Position numbers and translations under genes: made by a program
Origin: Phycisphaerae bacterium
GTDB lineage: Bacteria; Planctomycetota; Phycisphaerae; Phycisphaerales; UBA1924
Direction of reading: 5' to 3'
Assembly (NCBI GenBank): GCA_014192545.1
Contig: BJHL01000001.1
Coordinates: forward strand, 730,380 to 794,379
Length of the DNA: 64,000 bases
In this document: positions 16,318 through 25,006 of the stretch, in pieces
Position numbering within the stretch: the first letter of the stretch is position 1
Layout of the letters: every line of letters starts with the position of its first letter
Notes under the pieces: model-generated
What the model saw: only the letters and a program-made list of their open reading frames with translations
What the model was told of the DNA's origin: nothing
The model's database searches: none

Positions 16318-17235
16318 ATGCAGCTGTCAAAGCAGATGATCGTCGCGGGTTTCCTTGGGCTTTTCGCCGTCGCCGGTAGTTCAAGTACGTCTTTTGCCCA
16401 GTGCTCGGTGCGAAACTCGATGCGCTCGGTCGCTCTGGCTTGGCAGTCGGGCTTCGGCGATGTGTCTCTCGACACCGGCTGGATTCCGGGCCCTGTCACG
16501 CGCACCGCGTATGCGTGGGACGATAACCCCTCCCGCGGCTGTATCGGCGCGATGACGCAGAACGGCACGGCGGACTTCGGCAGGCTTGCGTTCGATGCAT
16601 CCGGCAATGCGAGCACGCAAAGTGCTGGGATGTTTTTGTATTCTTCGGGCGAACTTGGCTTCAGCGACACACTTTCGATCCAGTCTGACTCGCTTCCCGT
16701 CGGTACGCCGGTCACGCTGCGATACTCCGTCATGCTCACGGGTTCCGTCGGGATTCAGGATGCCAATCCGCAGTCCAATATCTACACCACGCTGGGCCCG
16801 TGCGCGACGCAGAATGTGTCGTTGCCCGGCTCTGCATCGCAGACCTGCCAAAACAGCGTCGGCGCGACTTTCGTCTATTGGCAGTTGATGAATTGGTCTC
16901 TCAACGCCCCGAGCATCAGCGGCATTGGCCCGATCTCGTCGTCAATCGCCGCGAACGCAGAGGCGATTTACCGCATTGAAGTGCTTACTCCCGGGGTTCG
17001 CATCGTGAGCTGTTCAGGGCGAGACTACACGGCCCCTGTCTGCGACTCCATCGACTTCAATCGCAACGGCGTGTTTCCTGAGGATCAAGATGTCATTGAC
17101 TTCTTCAACGTGCTGGCGGGCGGTGCGTGTGCGCAATGCAGCGACATTGATTTCAACAACAACGGCGTCTTTCCGGAAGATCAGGATGCGATTGATTTCT
17201 TCACGGTGTTGGCGGGCGGGCAGTGCGGCGCGTGA
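16318..17235 (+). CDS. Small secreted protein with two dockerin-like tags, unknown body
   Basis: About 305 aa; signal peptide MQLSKQMIVAGFLGLFAVAG...SFAQ, start 16318 supported by GGAG 7 bases upstream. The body (residues 28-235) is a Ser/Thr/Gly-rich beta-type domain with SVALAWQSGFGDVSLDTGWI, SLPVGTPVTLRYSVMLTGSV and several cysteines. It resembles secreted anchored beta-sandwich domains but no specific family is recognised. It ends with two tags (CDSIDFNRNGVFPEDQDVID and CSDIDFNNNGVFPEDQDAID). Flanked by terminators on both sides, so it is monocistronic. Confidence 0.75.
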   Translation: MQLSKQMIVAGFLGLFAVAGSSSTSFAQCSVRNSMRSVALAWQSGFGDVSLDTGWIPGPVTRTAYAWDDNPSRGCIGAMTQNGTADFGRLAFDASGNASTQSAGMFLYSSGELGFSDTLSIQSDSLPVGTPVTLRYSVMLTGSVGIQDANPQSNIYTTLGPCATQNVSLPGSASQTCQNSVGATFVYWQLMNWSLNAPSISGIGPISSSIAANAEAIYRIEVLTPGVRIVSCSGRDYTAPVCDSIDFNRNGVFPEDQDVIDFFNVLAGGACAQCSDIDFNNNGVFPEDQDAIDFFTVLAGGQCGA

Positions 17236-17260
17236 GCGCGGGTGAAGCGGTGATGCGTTG

Positions 17261-17288
17261 AGCCCTGGCAGGAAGTGCCAGGGCTTTT
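17261..17288 (+). terminator. Intrinsic terminator
   Basis: GCCCTGGCA and TGCCAGGGC around GGAAG, followed by TTTT. Ends the gene at 16318-17235. Confidence 0.88.
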
Positions 17289-17375
17289 GCACTTGCGAAC
17301 ACCGATTCCAGCAACACGGGTCTCTGAGAAGACCAGTACCGGGCCGATGCGAGAGAAGCACCCGGGGCTGTCCCA

Positions 17376-17410
17376 CAATCAAAAACCAATCAAAAACCAA
17401 TCAAAACCGA
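17376..17410. repeat. Three direct repeats of an 11-bp AT-rich unit
   Basis: Three consecutive copies of CAATCAAAAAC (the last with one base fewer A). They lie about 60 bases before the predicted promoter of the next tagged gene, a position suitable for regulator binding. The 319-base gap 17236-17554 otherwise holds only the terminator before it and the promoter after it. Confidence 0.6.
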
Positions 17411-17471
17411 TCCTCACGGATTTGGTGGACAAAGGATTACAAGTGATCTAGCGAATTATCTAGAGAATCTC

Positions 17472-17500
17472 TTGCAAGATTCCGCTTTCTCTGGTAGATT
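17472..17500 (+). promoter_or_regulatory. Predicted sigma-70-type promoter
   Basis: TTGCAA, a 17-base spacer, then TAGATT; four of six matches in each hexamer. It is 55 bases before the start codon of the 644-aa tagged protein. Confidence 0.45.
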
Positions 17501-17554
17501 CATCGTTCCGCGGCGCTGTTGCTGTGGGAAGCGGACAATCTGAGGAGATCAGCG

Positions 17555-19489
17555 ATGGGAGTTTCTTCGAGTCGGATCATGGGTCTTGTGCTGGCGGCCG
17601 GGGTGGCATCCGCAGCGTGCGCAAGTGTGACACTGGAGCAAGTCATTCGCAAGGCGGATGCGCCGCCGGGCATTCCGGGCGAGTTCTTCGCGACGTTCTC
17701 GTTCAGCAATCCGAAGATTGACAACGCGGGCAATGTTGTCGTTGACGCGGTTCTCGACACGACGGCGGGCGGCACCGCGACGACGGCGAACCGCCGGGCG
17801 ACGTATTACGGCAGCCCGGGCAACATGCAGTTGCTGGCGCGCGATGGCAGCTTGGCCGGGTTTCCCTTCCTGCCGAATCCGAACAACTGGAGGCACAACA
17901 CGACGACGAACGGCGCGGGTCTGGCGCAGGGCTCGACCATCGCTCCCAACGGGCAGATGATGATTTCGTCGAGCCTCAACGGATCGGGCGCGACGACGAC
18001 GAACAACACGGCGTTCTGGACGGGCACGGCCAGCTCGCTGGCGGTGGTGGCGCAGCGCGGCTTTGTGCCGGCGACCGCTCCGGGCACGAGCGGCGCGATC
18101 TGGAACACTAATCTCAACCTCAGCCCGTCGCAGGTTGACGTCAACAACGCGGGGCAGGTGGTCTTCAACAGCCAGTTGACCGGCGGCGACACCGTGACCA
18201 GCGGCGCGGGCCAGAACAACTCGGGCGTGTGGATCGGTTCGCCCGGCAATGTGCAGATGGTGATGCGCCAGGGTCAGAACAACGTGCCGGGGCTGAATGA
18301 CATCGTAACGGGGCTCCCTGACCCGACGCTGCAACTGGGAGCAGCGACCACGTTCGGCATGAAGCTGAACGGGCTGGGCCAGGTGGTGCTGCCGAACAAG
18401 CTGCGCGTGGGCTCGGGCGCGACGCCGGTCACGACGAACGATGACGATGTACTGCTCACGACAATCGGCGGCACCCTGCGCTGCATCGCGCGGCAGGGCG
18501 AACAGGCTCCCGGCTTGCCTGCGGGATACACGTTCAAGACGGGTGCGTCATCGCCCTTCAGCCCGCTGAGCTTCACCCCGATCAACAACGCGGGCTCGAT
18601 CCACGTGTTCGCAACATTGGGCGGGCTGGCGATTCCCGGCGTCGACGACTTCGTTCTGTACCGCTATAACGGCGGCGTCTGGACGATCGTCTGGCGCTCT
18701 GAGAACTTGGCTCCGGTGACCGGCAGCGTGCTAGCTGGCTCGAAGTTCGCTTCGCTCAACCTGGGCAACACCCGTGCGAACAACGCCGAGACACTTGCCG
18801 TCGCGGGCTTCCTGCGGCAGGACGCCTCGCTGGAAACGCCCATCACCGCGAACAACGACGATGTGCTCTACATCTTCCCGGTCGGTCAGCCAGCGCAACT
18901 TGTCGTCCGGCAAGGCGACCTGATGAACATGCCCGGTTTCCCGCCCGACGCGGTGTGGATCTACGAAAGCGCGCAGGCTGGCGCTGGGTTCAACAACCTG
19001 GGGCAGTACGCCTTCCCGGCTCGCTTTACGGGCACGGGCATCACGCCGGGTGTCAACGACGTTGCCGTGTTCATCTGGGATCCGGTGCAGGGCGTGCAAT
19101 TGGTCGCGAAGACGGGCGAGCAATATGACAATCCGCTCACGATGGCACTCGCGACGCAGGTGACTATCGACTGCCGTGGCAATGGCGAAGGCGGCTCGGC
19201 AGGCTTCAGCGATACGGGCTGGCTGGCGCTTCGCATCAGCGACAACATCGGCAACCAGATCGTGTACCGCGCAAAGGTCAATCCGCCCGTCGCCGGCTGC
19301 GATGACATCGACTTCAACAACAACGGCGTCTTCCCCGAAGATCAGGACGTTGTGGACTTCTTCGACGTGCTGGCCGGCGGCAATTGCCCGCTGTGCAACG
19401 ACATCGACTTCAACAACAACGGCGTCTTCCCGGAAGACCAAGATGTCGTCGACTTCCTGAACGTTCTGGCGGGCGGTCAGTGCCCCTGA
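17555..19489 (+). CDS. Secreted NxxGxxxF tandem-repeat protein with two dockerin-like tags
   Basis: About 644 aa; GAGGAGA precedes ATG 17555. Signal peptide (SSSRIMGLVLAAGVASAACA). The body has recurring NNAG(Q/N)VVF-type units: IDNAGNVVVDAVL, VNNAGQVVFNSQL, NGLGQVVLPNKL, INNAGSIHVFATL and NNLGQYAFPARF. This is the spacing of the 'choice-of-anchor tandem repeat NxxGxxAF' proteins. These are secreted repeat proteins, often in beta-propeller-like folds, found in planctomycetes and myxobacteria, with different cell-surface sorting signals swapped at the C-terminus. Here the sorting signal is two tags (DDIDFNNNGVFPEDQDVVD and NDIDFNNNGVFPEDQDVVD). Function unknown. Confidence 0.83.
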   Translation: MGVSSSRIMGLVLAAGVASAACASVTLEQVIRKADAPPGIPGEFFATFSFSNPKIDNAGNVVVDAVLDTTAGGTATTANRRATYYGSPGNMQLLARDGSLAGFPFLPNPNNWRHNTTTNGAGLAQGSTIAPNGQMMISSSLNGSGATTTNNTAFWTGTASSLAVVAQRGFVPATAPGTSGAIWNTNLNLSPSQVDVNNAGQVVFNSQLTGGDTVTSGAGQNNSGVWIGSPGNVQMVMRQGQNNVPGLNDIVTGLPDPTLQLGAATTFGMKLNGLGQVVLPNKLRVGSGATPVTTNDDDVLLTTIGGTLRCIARQGEQAPGLPAGYTFKTGASSPFSPLSFTPINNAGSIHVFATLGGLAIPGVDDFVLYRYNGGVWTIVWRSENLAPVTGSVLAGSKFASLNLGNTRANNAETLAVAGFLRQDASLETPITANNDDVLYIFPVGQPAQLVVRQGDLMNMPGFPPDAVWIYESAQAGAGFNNLGQYAFPARFTGTGITPGVNDVAVFIWDPVQGVQLVAKTGEQYDNPLTMALATQVTIDCRGNGEGGSAGFSDTGWLALRISDNIGNQIVYRAKVNPPVAGCDDIDFNNNGVFPEDQDVVDFFDVLAGGNCPLCNDIDFNNNGVFPEDQDVVDFLNVLAGGQCP

Positions 19490-19522
19490 TTGAGGCTTGA
19501 CGCACGAAAGATACACGAATCA

Positions 19523-19550
19523 CGCCGCGCGCCTTGACGGGCGCGCGGCG
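19523..19550 (+). terminator. Strong hairpin after the NxxGxxxF-repeat gene
   Basis: CGCCGCGCGCC and GGCGCGCGGCG form a perfect 11-bp stem with a 6-base loop. The T-run is missing, so it is a likely but not canonical terminator. Confidence 0.6.
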
Positions 19551-19639
19551 TACTTATCGAAACGCGCCGGATACGCGGCGTGCGAAGTGAGGTTGGACCA
19601 CATGGCGCGCCTGCGGCGCACCTTTTGAAAGGACGAATC

Positions 19640-21349
19640 ATGCTGTCTTGGAAGCAGTCTTCGGCATTGGCGGGTCGGGTGTGCGGCGCATCTCTTGTGT
19701 TGGCGGCGGGCGCGGTGGCTCAGCCCACACTTATCGTTTCCGGCGTGGCCGTGACGGACATCAGCCCGGACGGCACCAAGGTCGTGGGCAGCATTTATGA
19801 CGCTAACGCGCGGGCGAGCTTTCCCACCATTGAAACTCGCGGCGTGGGCACGCAGCGCATCAACCGACCGATCCTCAACGGCTACGCGCGCATGAGCCCC
19901 GACATGACGACGGTCAGCTTTGATGCGGGCAACCTTGAGAACCTGAACAACGCCACGAACAGCATCACGTATAACCCTGCGGTTGCAAACCAGTGGGAAC
20001 GCGCTGCGCTCGGGCACATCTGGACCAACACGGGCGGCGTGTTCAACATTGGCCCTGCCAACAACGGCAACCGCTGTGACTTCACCATCAACACGATCTC
20101 GGGCATCTCCGGCACCGGGCGTTACCTCGCTGTGACCGGCTGGACGAACGGCCTCTGCGGCCCGTACCGTGCCAGCAGGTACGATACATTGACTGACACC
20201 TTCGTGCAGTTGCCTGTGTCGCTTGCGCCGCCGCCTTCGAACCAGTCAGCCCGCGCAACGCGTGTGTTCGACATCTCGGATGACGGTGACACGCTGGTGG
20301 GCGGTGACGACAACTGGAACACCAACTTCACGATTCGTCGATACCGCGCGGCGGTGTGGGCGCGAAACACCACGACCAACGTGTGGACGCTCAACGTGCT
20401 GGACCCCAACGGTGGCGAGCTGTATCGCATTTCGGGAGATGGGCAGGTCGCGACGGGCCGGGACGCGGACGGCCAGGCTTGCCGGTGGGTGCGCGGCGCG
20501 GGCAACACGTGGACGAAGACCACGCTGGGCACCATGGGCCTGCCCACCAGCATCAACCATGATGGCTCGGTCATCGCAGGAGATCTGTTCATCTGGCGCA
20601 GCGATCTGAATGGCGGGCAGGCCGTTGATCTTTACGCGCACATCGCCAACCTGGGCGGTGGTTTTCCGGGCATCACATTTTTCAATCCCTTCGGCGCCAT
20701 CACATGGGGCGTGTCCGACGACGGCACGCGTATCGCGATTCGCGGCTTGAATGAGACAAATCCGTGCCTGTCCACGTTCTTTAGCGCCGTGCTCGATCTT
20801 GATGGTGGACCTTGCGAAGCGCCGCGGATCGCGCTGGATCCGGTGTCTGAGTTTAACGGCGGGCTTACGCCGGGCAACTACGGCATGGCCTTCAACGTAA
20901 TGGCGTCGGGCACGTATCCGCTTAACTACGTGTGGCAGAAGCAGGATGTGAGCGGCGCGTGGGTCGATCTGATTGACGACAACTGCGGCACGTTCGACGC
21001 GCGGTTCTTTGATGCCACGGGCTCCCGCACGAGCCAGTTGCGGCTGGGTTTCTATACAGACTCCTGGCGCGGGCAGTATCGCGTTGTCGTCAGCAACGGC
21101 TGCGGGACCGTCACGTCGCAGACGTTCACCGCATGCGACGCGTCGTGCGTGCCTGCGTGTGACACAATTGACTTCAACAACAACTCGGTCTTCCCGGAAG
21201 ATCAAGACGTCATCGATTTCTTCAGCGTGCTCGCGGGCGGCGAATGCAGCACCTGCAATGACATTGACTTCAACAACAACACCGTCTTCCCGGAGGATGC
21301 GGATGTGATCGCGTTCTTCAATGTGCTTGCGGGCGGGGCGTGTCAGTAA
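19640..21349 (+). CDS. Secreted HAF-type repeat protein with two dockerin-like tags
   Basis: About 569 aa; AAAGGA precedes ATG 19640. Signal peptide about residues 1-31. The body shows HAF-family repeats in which D(I/V)S.DG..(V/L)VG recurs: DISPDGTKVVGSIYD, DISDDGDTLVGGDD, ISGDGQVATGRD, NHDGSVIAGDLFIW and VSDDGTRIAIRG. HAF repeats form extracellular beta structures of unknown function. An Ig-like segment with YVWQKQD and SNGCGTVTSQTF follows (residues about 430-510), then two tags (CDTIDFNNNSVFPEDQDVID and CNDIDFNNNTVFPEDADVIA). Probably surface-exposed. Confidence 0.83.
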   Translation: MLSWKQSSALAGRVCGASLVLAAGAVAQPTLIVSGVAVTDISPDGTKVVGSIYDANARASFPTIETRGVGTQRINRPILNGYARMSPDMTTVSFDAGNLENLNNATNSITYNPAVANQWERAALGHIWTNTGGVFNIGPANNGNRCDFTINTISGISGTGRYLAVTGWTNGLCGPYRASRYDTLTDTFVQLPVSLAPPPSNQSARATRVFDISDDGDTLVGGDDNWNTNFTIRRYRAAVWARNTTTNVWTLNVLDPNGGELYRISGDGQVATGRDADGQACRWVRGAGNTWTKTTLGTMGLPTSINHDGSVIAGDLFIWRSDLNGGQAVDLYAHIANLGGGFPGITFFNPFGAITWGVSDDGTRIAIRGLNETNPCLSTFFSAVLDLDGGPCEAPRIALDPVSEFNGGLTPGNYGMAFNVMASGTYPLNYVWQKQDVSGAWVDLIDDNCGTFDARFFDATGSRTSQLRLGFYTDSWRGQYRVVVSNGCGTVTSQTFTACDASCVPACDTIDFNNNSVFPEDQDVIDFFSVLAGGECSTCNDIDFNNNTVFPEDADVIAFFNVLAGGACQ

Positions 21350-21421
21350 CTATCGAGACTCACAATGTGGGTTTCTCGCTTTTGTCGTAATAGGCGAGTA
21401 TGGGCGTACATATTGCAGTTC

Positions 21422-21452
21422 AAAGCACAGCAGAGATTGCTGTGCTTTTTTT
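21422..21452 (+). terminator. Intrinsic terminator
   Basis: AAAGCACAGCA and TGCTGTGCTTT around GAGAT with a run of seven T. Ends the HAF-repeat gene. Confidence 0.9.
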
Positions 21453-21581
21453 CGCGCGGTTGGCGATCTGCGGTGGTCGTGAAATTGTCATTGAAATCTT
21501 TGGCCCTGGTCGTGCTCACTCTCGCATGAGCTTTATGGCGTTGCCGCGAGGTGTGGCGACGAGTCGATCTGGAGGTGCGGT

Positions 21582-24500
21582 ATGAAGTGCACGAATGGCA
21601 AGGGGCAAGTCATGGGAATGGGAATGCAACTGGTGGCGGCGGCGGGGCTGGTGATGAGCGTTATGCCAGCGTGGGCGCAGGTGGAAGACACGGGGCTGCC
21701 TGCGGAGATCAGCTTTGTTGAAAACGGTGATACTGACAACCCGGTGAACAAAGAAGCTCCGAGTGCGACGGCACGAGTTGTTGATGCGAACATGGCGTGG
21801 ACGCCCATCGAAGATGGCGACGATGCACTGCTCGCGAAACTGGCATCGCGGCGCTATCCGTTGTCGACTCAGCAGACTCCCAACTGGTACTACTACTTCA
21901 AGACGCGTGTGGCGATGCAGCTTGATCACTCGCGGCTGGCTGTGAAGGTTGATGGCAACTTGCAGGGCGATCAGCAGGCGTTGGCCGCGAGGTTGGTCGC
22001 GGCTGCACAGCAAGCGGGCGTTGTGATTCGCAGCGGCGGTAAAGCCGGTTTTGGCTGGCAGTTTGTGACGCTTGAGCGACCGCTTGCCGATGCAGCAGCG
22101 GCCAATGCGATGATCGAAGATTTGACCAAACTGGCTGAGTTTGCATTTGTGACACCCGTGTTCATGAGTGATGATGTTGAGGGCGGGTTCCTGTTCTTCG
22201 CGGACAAGGTGCTGGCGATGGCGAACAAGCGCGAGGACACGAAGGGCGTTGTCGCGATGGCAGATTCGTCGTTGTCACTGGTGCAAGACAACTTCGGCGA
22301 GATGCGCGGCGCAGTGATGATGACTTCAAGTGATCGCAATGGCTATCGCGTGATGCAGAAAGCCAATGCGCTGGCTGAGAATGGTCTGATGAAGTGGGCA
22401 CATCCAGCGATGATCTGCTCGCTGAAGCTTGAAACCACGACGCCAACGGATGATCTCTATGACACGCAGTGGCAGCACAACCAAGCCAGCGACTTTGATA
22501 TGGACACGGACATCGCGTGGGACTACACGCGCGGCATCAGCAGTGTGCGCATTCTGGTGATGGACAACGGCGTGCAATCGACGCATCCTGACTTGCCTTG
22601 GCTTGCGGGTCGCGACTTTACCACGGGCGTTGTAGGCGGCGTTGGTAATGGCGACCCAACAGAAGGCTGCGATCACCACGGCACTGCTGTGGCGGGATGT
22701 GCGGCGGCGGAGCTGAACGGTACGGGTGTAGTGGGGGCAGCGCCGGGAACGCGCATTTTGGGCGGGAAAACAGCCGACGACGTGAGCTGTGCGACGCCCA
22801 GTTGGAGCACCAGTGACGTGTATGTGATCAACGCGCTCGCGTGGAGCATTGGGCAAGGAGCGGATGTCACCAACTCGTCGTTCAGTCAGAGTTCGAGCGC
22901 GGCGATGTCGCAGGCGTATGAAGATCGCGCGGTGACCAACGACATGGTGCACATGGCCGCGACTGGTAATGACAGCGCGAGTTCGATCAGCTATCCCGCG
23001 TCGGCTTCGTTTGTGTATGGCGTGGGCAACGTGCGCAGCAGCGGCGTGCTGAACAGCAGCAGCAACACTGGTGTTGGTGTGCAGTTTGTTGCGCCGGGTA
23101 CGAGCGTGCCCAGCACTGATCGCACGGGTGCGAACGGGTACACAACTACGGACTACACGAGCTTTGGCGGCACAAGTGCTGCCAGCCCACACGCGGCGGG
23201 TGTGGCTGGTCTTTTCCGCAGCATGTTCCCATTCGCGACGCGTTCGCAGACGATCGTCGCGATGAACAACAGCGCGGTGGACATGGGCACTGCAGGCTAC
23301 GACACGACGCACGGCTACGGTATTGTGAACGCCAACGGAGCGATTCGTGAAAATGCACCGAGCAACGACAATTGTTCGTCAGGGACGCTGTTCACAAGCC
23401 TCGCATTCAACCCGGCGATTCTTGACACAACTTGGGCGACGGAGCGTGTGTTTGAGCCGCAAGCAAGTTGTGAAACAAACGGCAGTGGCGAAGTCAGCAG
23501 CGTGTGGTATCGCTTCCTTGCGCCAACGTTCGGCAATCTGTCCGTCAACACCAACGGCAGCAACTACGACACCGTGCTCAGTTTCTGGGGCGGGTGTGGC
23601 ACGCTGGCCGCAAACGGGTTGTCGTTCACGAATCCCACGCAACTTGCTTGTAATGATGACGGGGGCGTTGGCACACAAAGCCAGATCACTAATTTCCCGG
23701 TGAGCGACGGGCAGATCGTCTACATCAAGGTGAGCAAATACGGCTCAACGCCTGGTGGCGGCGATCTTGACTTCAATGCAACGCTGACGCCAGTTGCGCC
23801 GCCCAACGACCTTTGCGTGAACGCCACTGACATCAATCTCAACACCTATGGCAGCTACAACCCCGGGGCTTACGACATCACGAACGCAACTGATCCCACG
23901 TGTGACGGTATCGACACGTGCGGCAGCAATAACGATCACTCTGTGTGGTACACCTTCACCGCGCCGCTGGATGGCGAGCTTGACATCAACACCGAAGGCA
24001 GTACGTACGACACGGTTCTGTCGATCTATGGATCGACGTGCCCGCTGAGCATCAATGGCACATGCATCACTGGTGCGCTGGCTTGCAATGACGATGGCGG
24101 CACCGGAACTACCAGCCTTATCAGCGATTTTGTGGTGAACGCGGGGCAGACCTATCGCATCAAGGTCAGCCGGTACGGCGGCAACAACGTCGCGCCGGGT
24201 GATCTGAACTTCAACTTCTTCTACACGCTTCCTTCGCCTCCCGCAAACGATCTTGCAACCAATGCGCAGGTCTTGGTGAGCGATATCGGCACGCAGATTG
24301 CGCTGCCGGAGATTCGTACACAAGGTGCTACGCAGAGCACTTGTGAAGGCCCTGTTGCTTGCAACGCGTCGCTCGACCATTCAGTCTGGTATCGTCTGAT
24401 TCCCGACGACGATGTGCGCCTGACGCTGAACACATTCAACTCAAACTACAACACGGTCATCAATGTCTTCCGCGGCAACCTGCCGCCGGTCTCGATCAAT

Positions 24501-24881
24501 GGCAATTGCATCAATCCCACTTTCGTGACTTGCAACGACAATGCCAACATCAACACGCTCCTGAGCGAAGTGCGTAACGTACAACTGAATCACGGGCAGT
24601 CATACTGGATTCGTGTTTCGCCTGCAAGCGGGCAAACCGGTACGCGCTTGAATGTGAATTACCAGATTCGCGGCGTGTGCGACAGCATCGACTTCAACAA
24701 CAACGGTGCATTCCCCGAAGATTTCGACGTGATTGACTTCTTCAACGTCCTTGCGGGCGGTGCGTGCACGAATGATCCAAACTGCAATGACATCGACTTC
24801 AATAACAATGGTGTCTTCCCCGAAGATGAAGACGTGATTGCGTTTTTCCGCGTGCTGGCGGGCGGAACTTGCTTGCCTTGA
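21582..24881 (+). CDS. Secreted subtilisin-like (S8) serine protease with PPC-like domains and two dockerin-like tags
   Basis: 1,099 aa; GGAGG precedes the ATG. Signal peptide ends near AWAQ. A propeptide-like region covers residues about 35-300. The S8 catalytic domain follows with Asp in VRILVMDNGVQSTHPDL, His in DHHGTAVAGC and Ser in GGTSAASPHAAGVAGLF, so the triad is intact. The next 370 residues hold three similar domains (each with SVWYRF or SVWYTF, a NTNGSNYDTVLSF-type strand and CNDDGG), of the pre-peptidase C-terminal (PPC) kind. Two tags end the protein (CDSIDFNNNGAFPEDFDVID and CNDIDFNNNGVFPEDEDVIA). Probably an extracellular degradative protease held at the cell surface by its tag. 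Confidence 0.92.
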   Translation: MKCTNGKGQVMGMGMQLVAAAGLVMSVMPAWAQVEDTGLPAEISFVENGDTDNPVNKEAPSATARVVDANMAWTPIEDGDDALLAKLASRRYPLSTQQTPNWYYYFKTRVAMQLDHSRLAVKVDGNLQGDQQALAARLVAAAQQAGVVIRSGGKAGFGWQFVTLERPLADAAAANAMIEDLTKLAEFAFVTPVFMSDDVEGGFLFFADKVLAMANKREDTKGVVAMADSSLSLVQDNFGEMRGAVMMTSSDRNGYRVMQKANALAENGLMKWAHPAMICSLKLETTTPTDDLYDTQWQHNQASDFDMDTDIAWDYTRGISSVRILVMDNGVQSTHPDLPWLAGRDFTTGVVGGVGNGDPTEGCDHHGTAVAGCAAAELNGTGVVGAAPGTRILGGKTADDVSCATPSWSTSDVYVINALAWSIGQGADVTNSSFSQSSSAAMSQAYEDRAVTNDMVHMAATGNDSASSISYPASASFVYGVGNVRSSGVLNSSSNTGVGVQFVAPGTSVPSTDRTGANGYTTTDYTSFGGTSAASPHAAGVAGLFRSMFPFATRSQTIVAMNNSAVDMGTAGYDTTHGYGIVNANGAIRENAPSNDNCSSGTLFTSLAFNPAILDTTWATERVFEPQASCETNGSGEVSSVWYRFLAPTFGNLSVNTNGSNYDTVLSFWGGCGTLAANGLSFTNPTQLACNDDGGVGTQSQITNFPVSDGQIVYIKVSKYGSTPGGGDLDFNATLTPVAPPNDLCVNATDINLNTYGSYNPGAYDITNATDPTCDGIDTCGSNNDHSVWYTFTAPLDGELDINTEGSTYDTVLSIYGSTCPLSINGTCITGALACNDDGGTGTTSLISDFVVNAGQTYRIKVSRYGGNNVAPGDLNFNFFYTLPSPPANDLATNAQVLVSDIGTQIALPEIRTQGATQSTCEGPVACNASLDHSVWYRLIPDDDVRLTLNTFNSNYNTVINVFRGNLPPVSINGNCINPTFVTCNDNANINTLLSEVRNVQLNHGQSYWIRVSPASGQTGTRLNVNYQIRGVCDSIDFNNNGAFPEDFDVIDFFNVLAGGACTNDPNCNDIDFNNNGVFPEDEDVIAFFRVLAGGTCLP

Positions 24882-24924
24882 ACAAGCCTGCCTTGAGCGT
24901 GCGACCTTGATAAAGGCCAAAAGG

Positions 24925-24950
24925 CGACCGGTGCGAGCCGGTCGTTTTTT
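24925..24950 (+). terminator. Intrinsic terminator after the S8 protease
   Basis: CGACCGG and CCGGTCG around a short loop, then TTTTTT. Confidence 0.88.
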
Positions 24951-25006
24951 ATTTGGGGCGGACATGTATCGAAAACTTGGCCTCTGGTGGGTTCGTACAT
25001 TTCATC

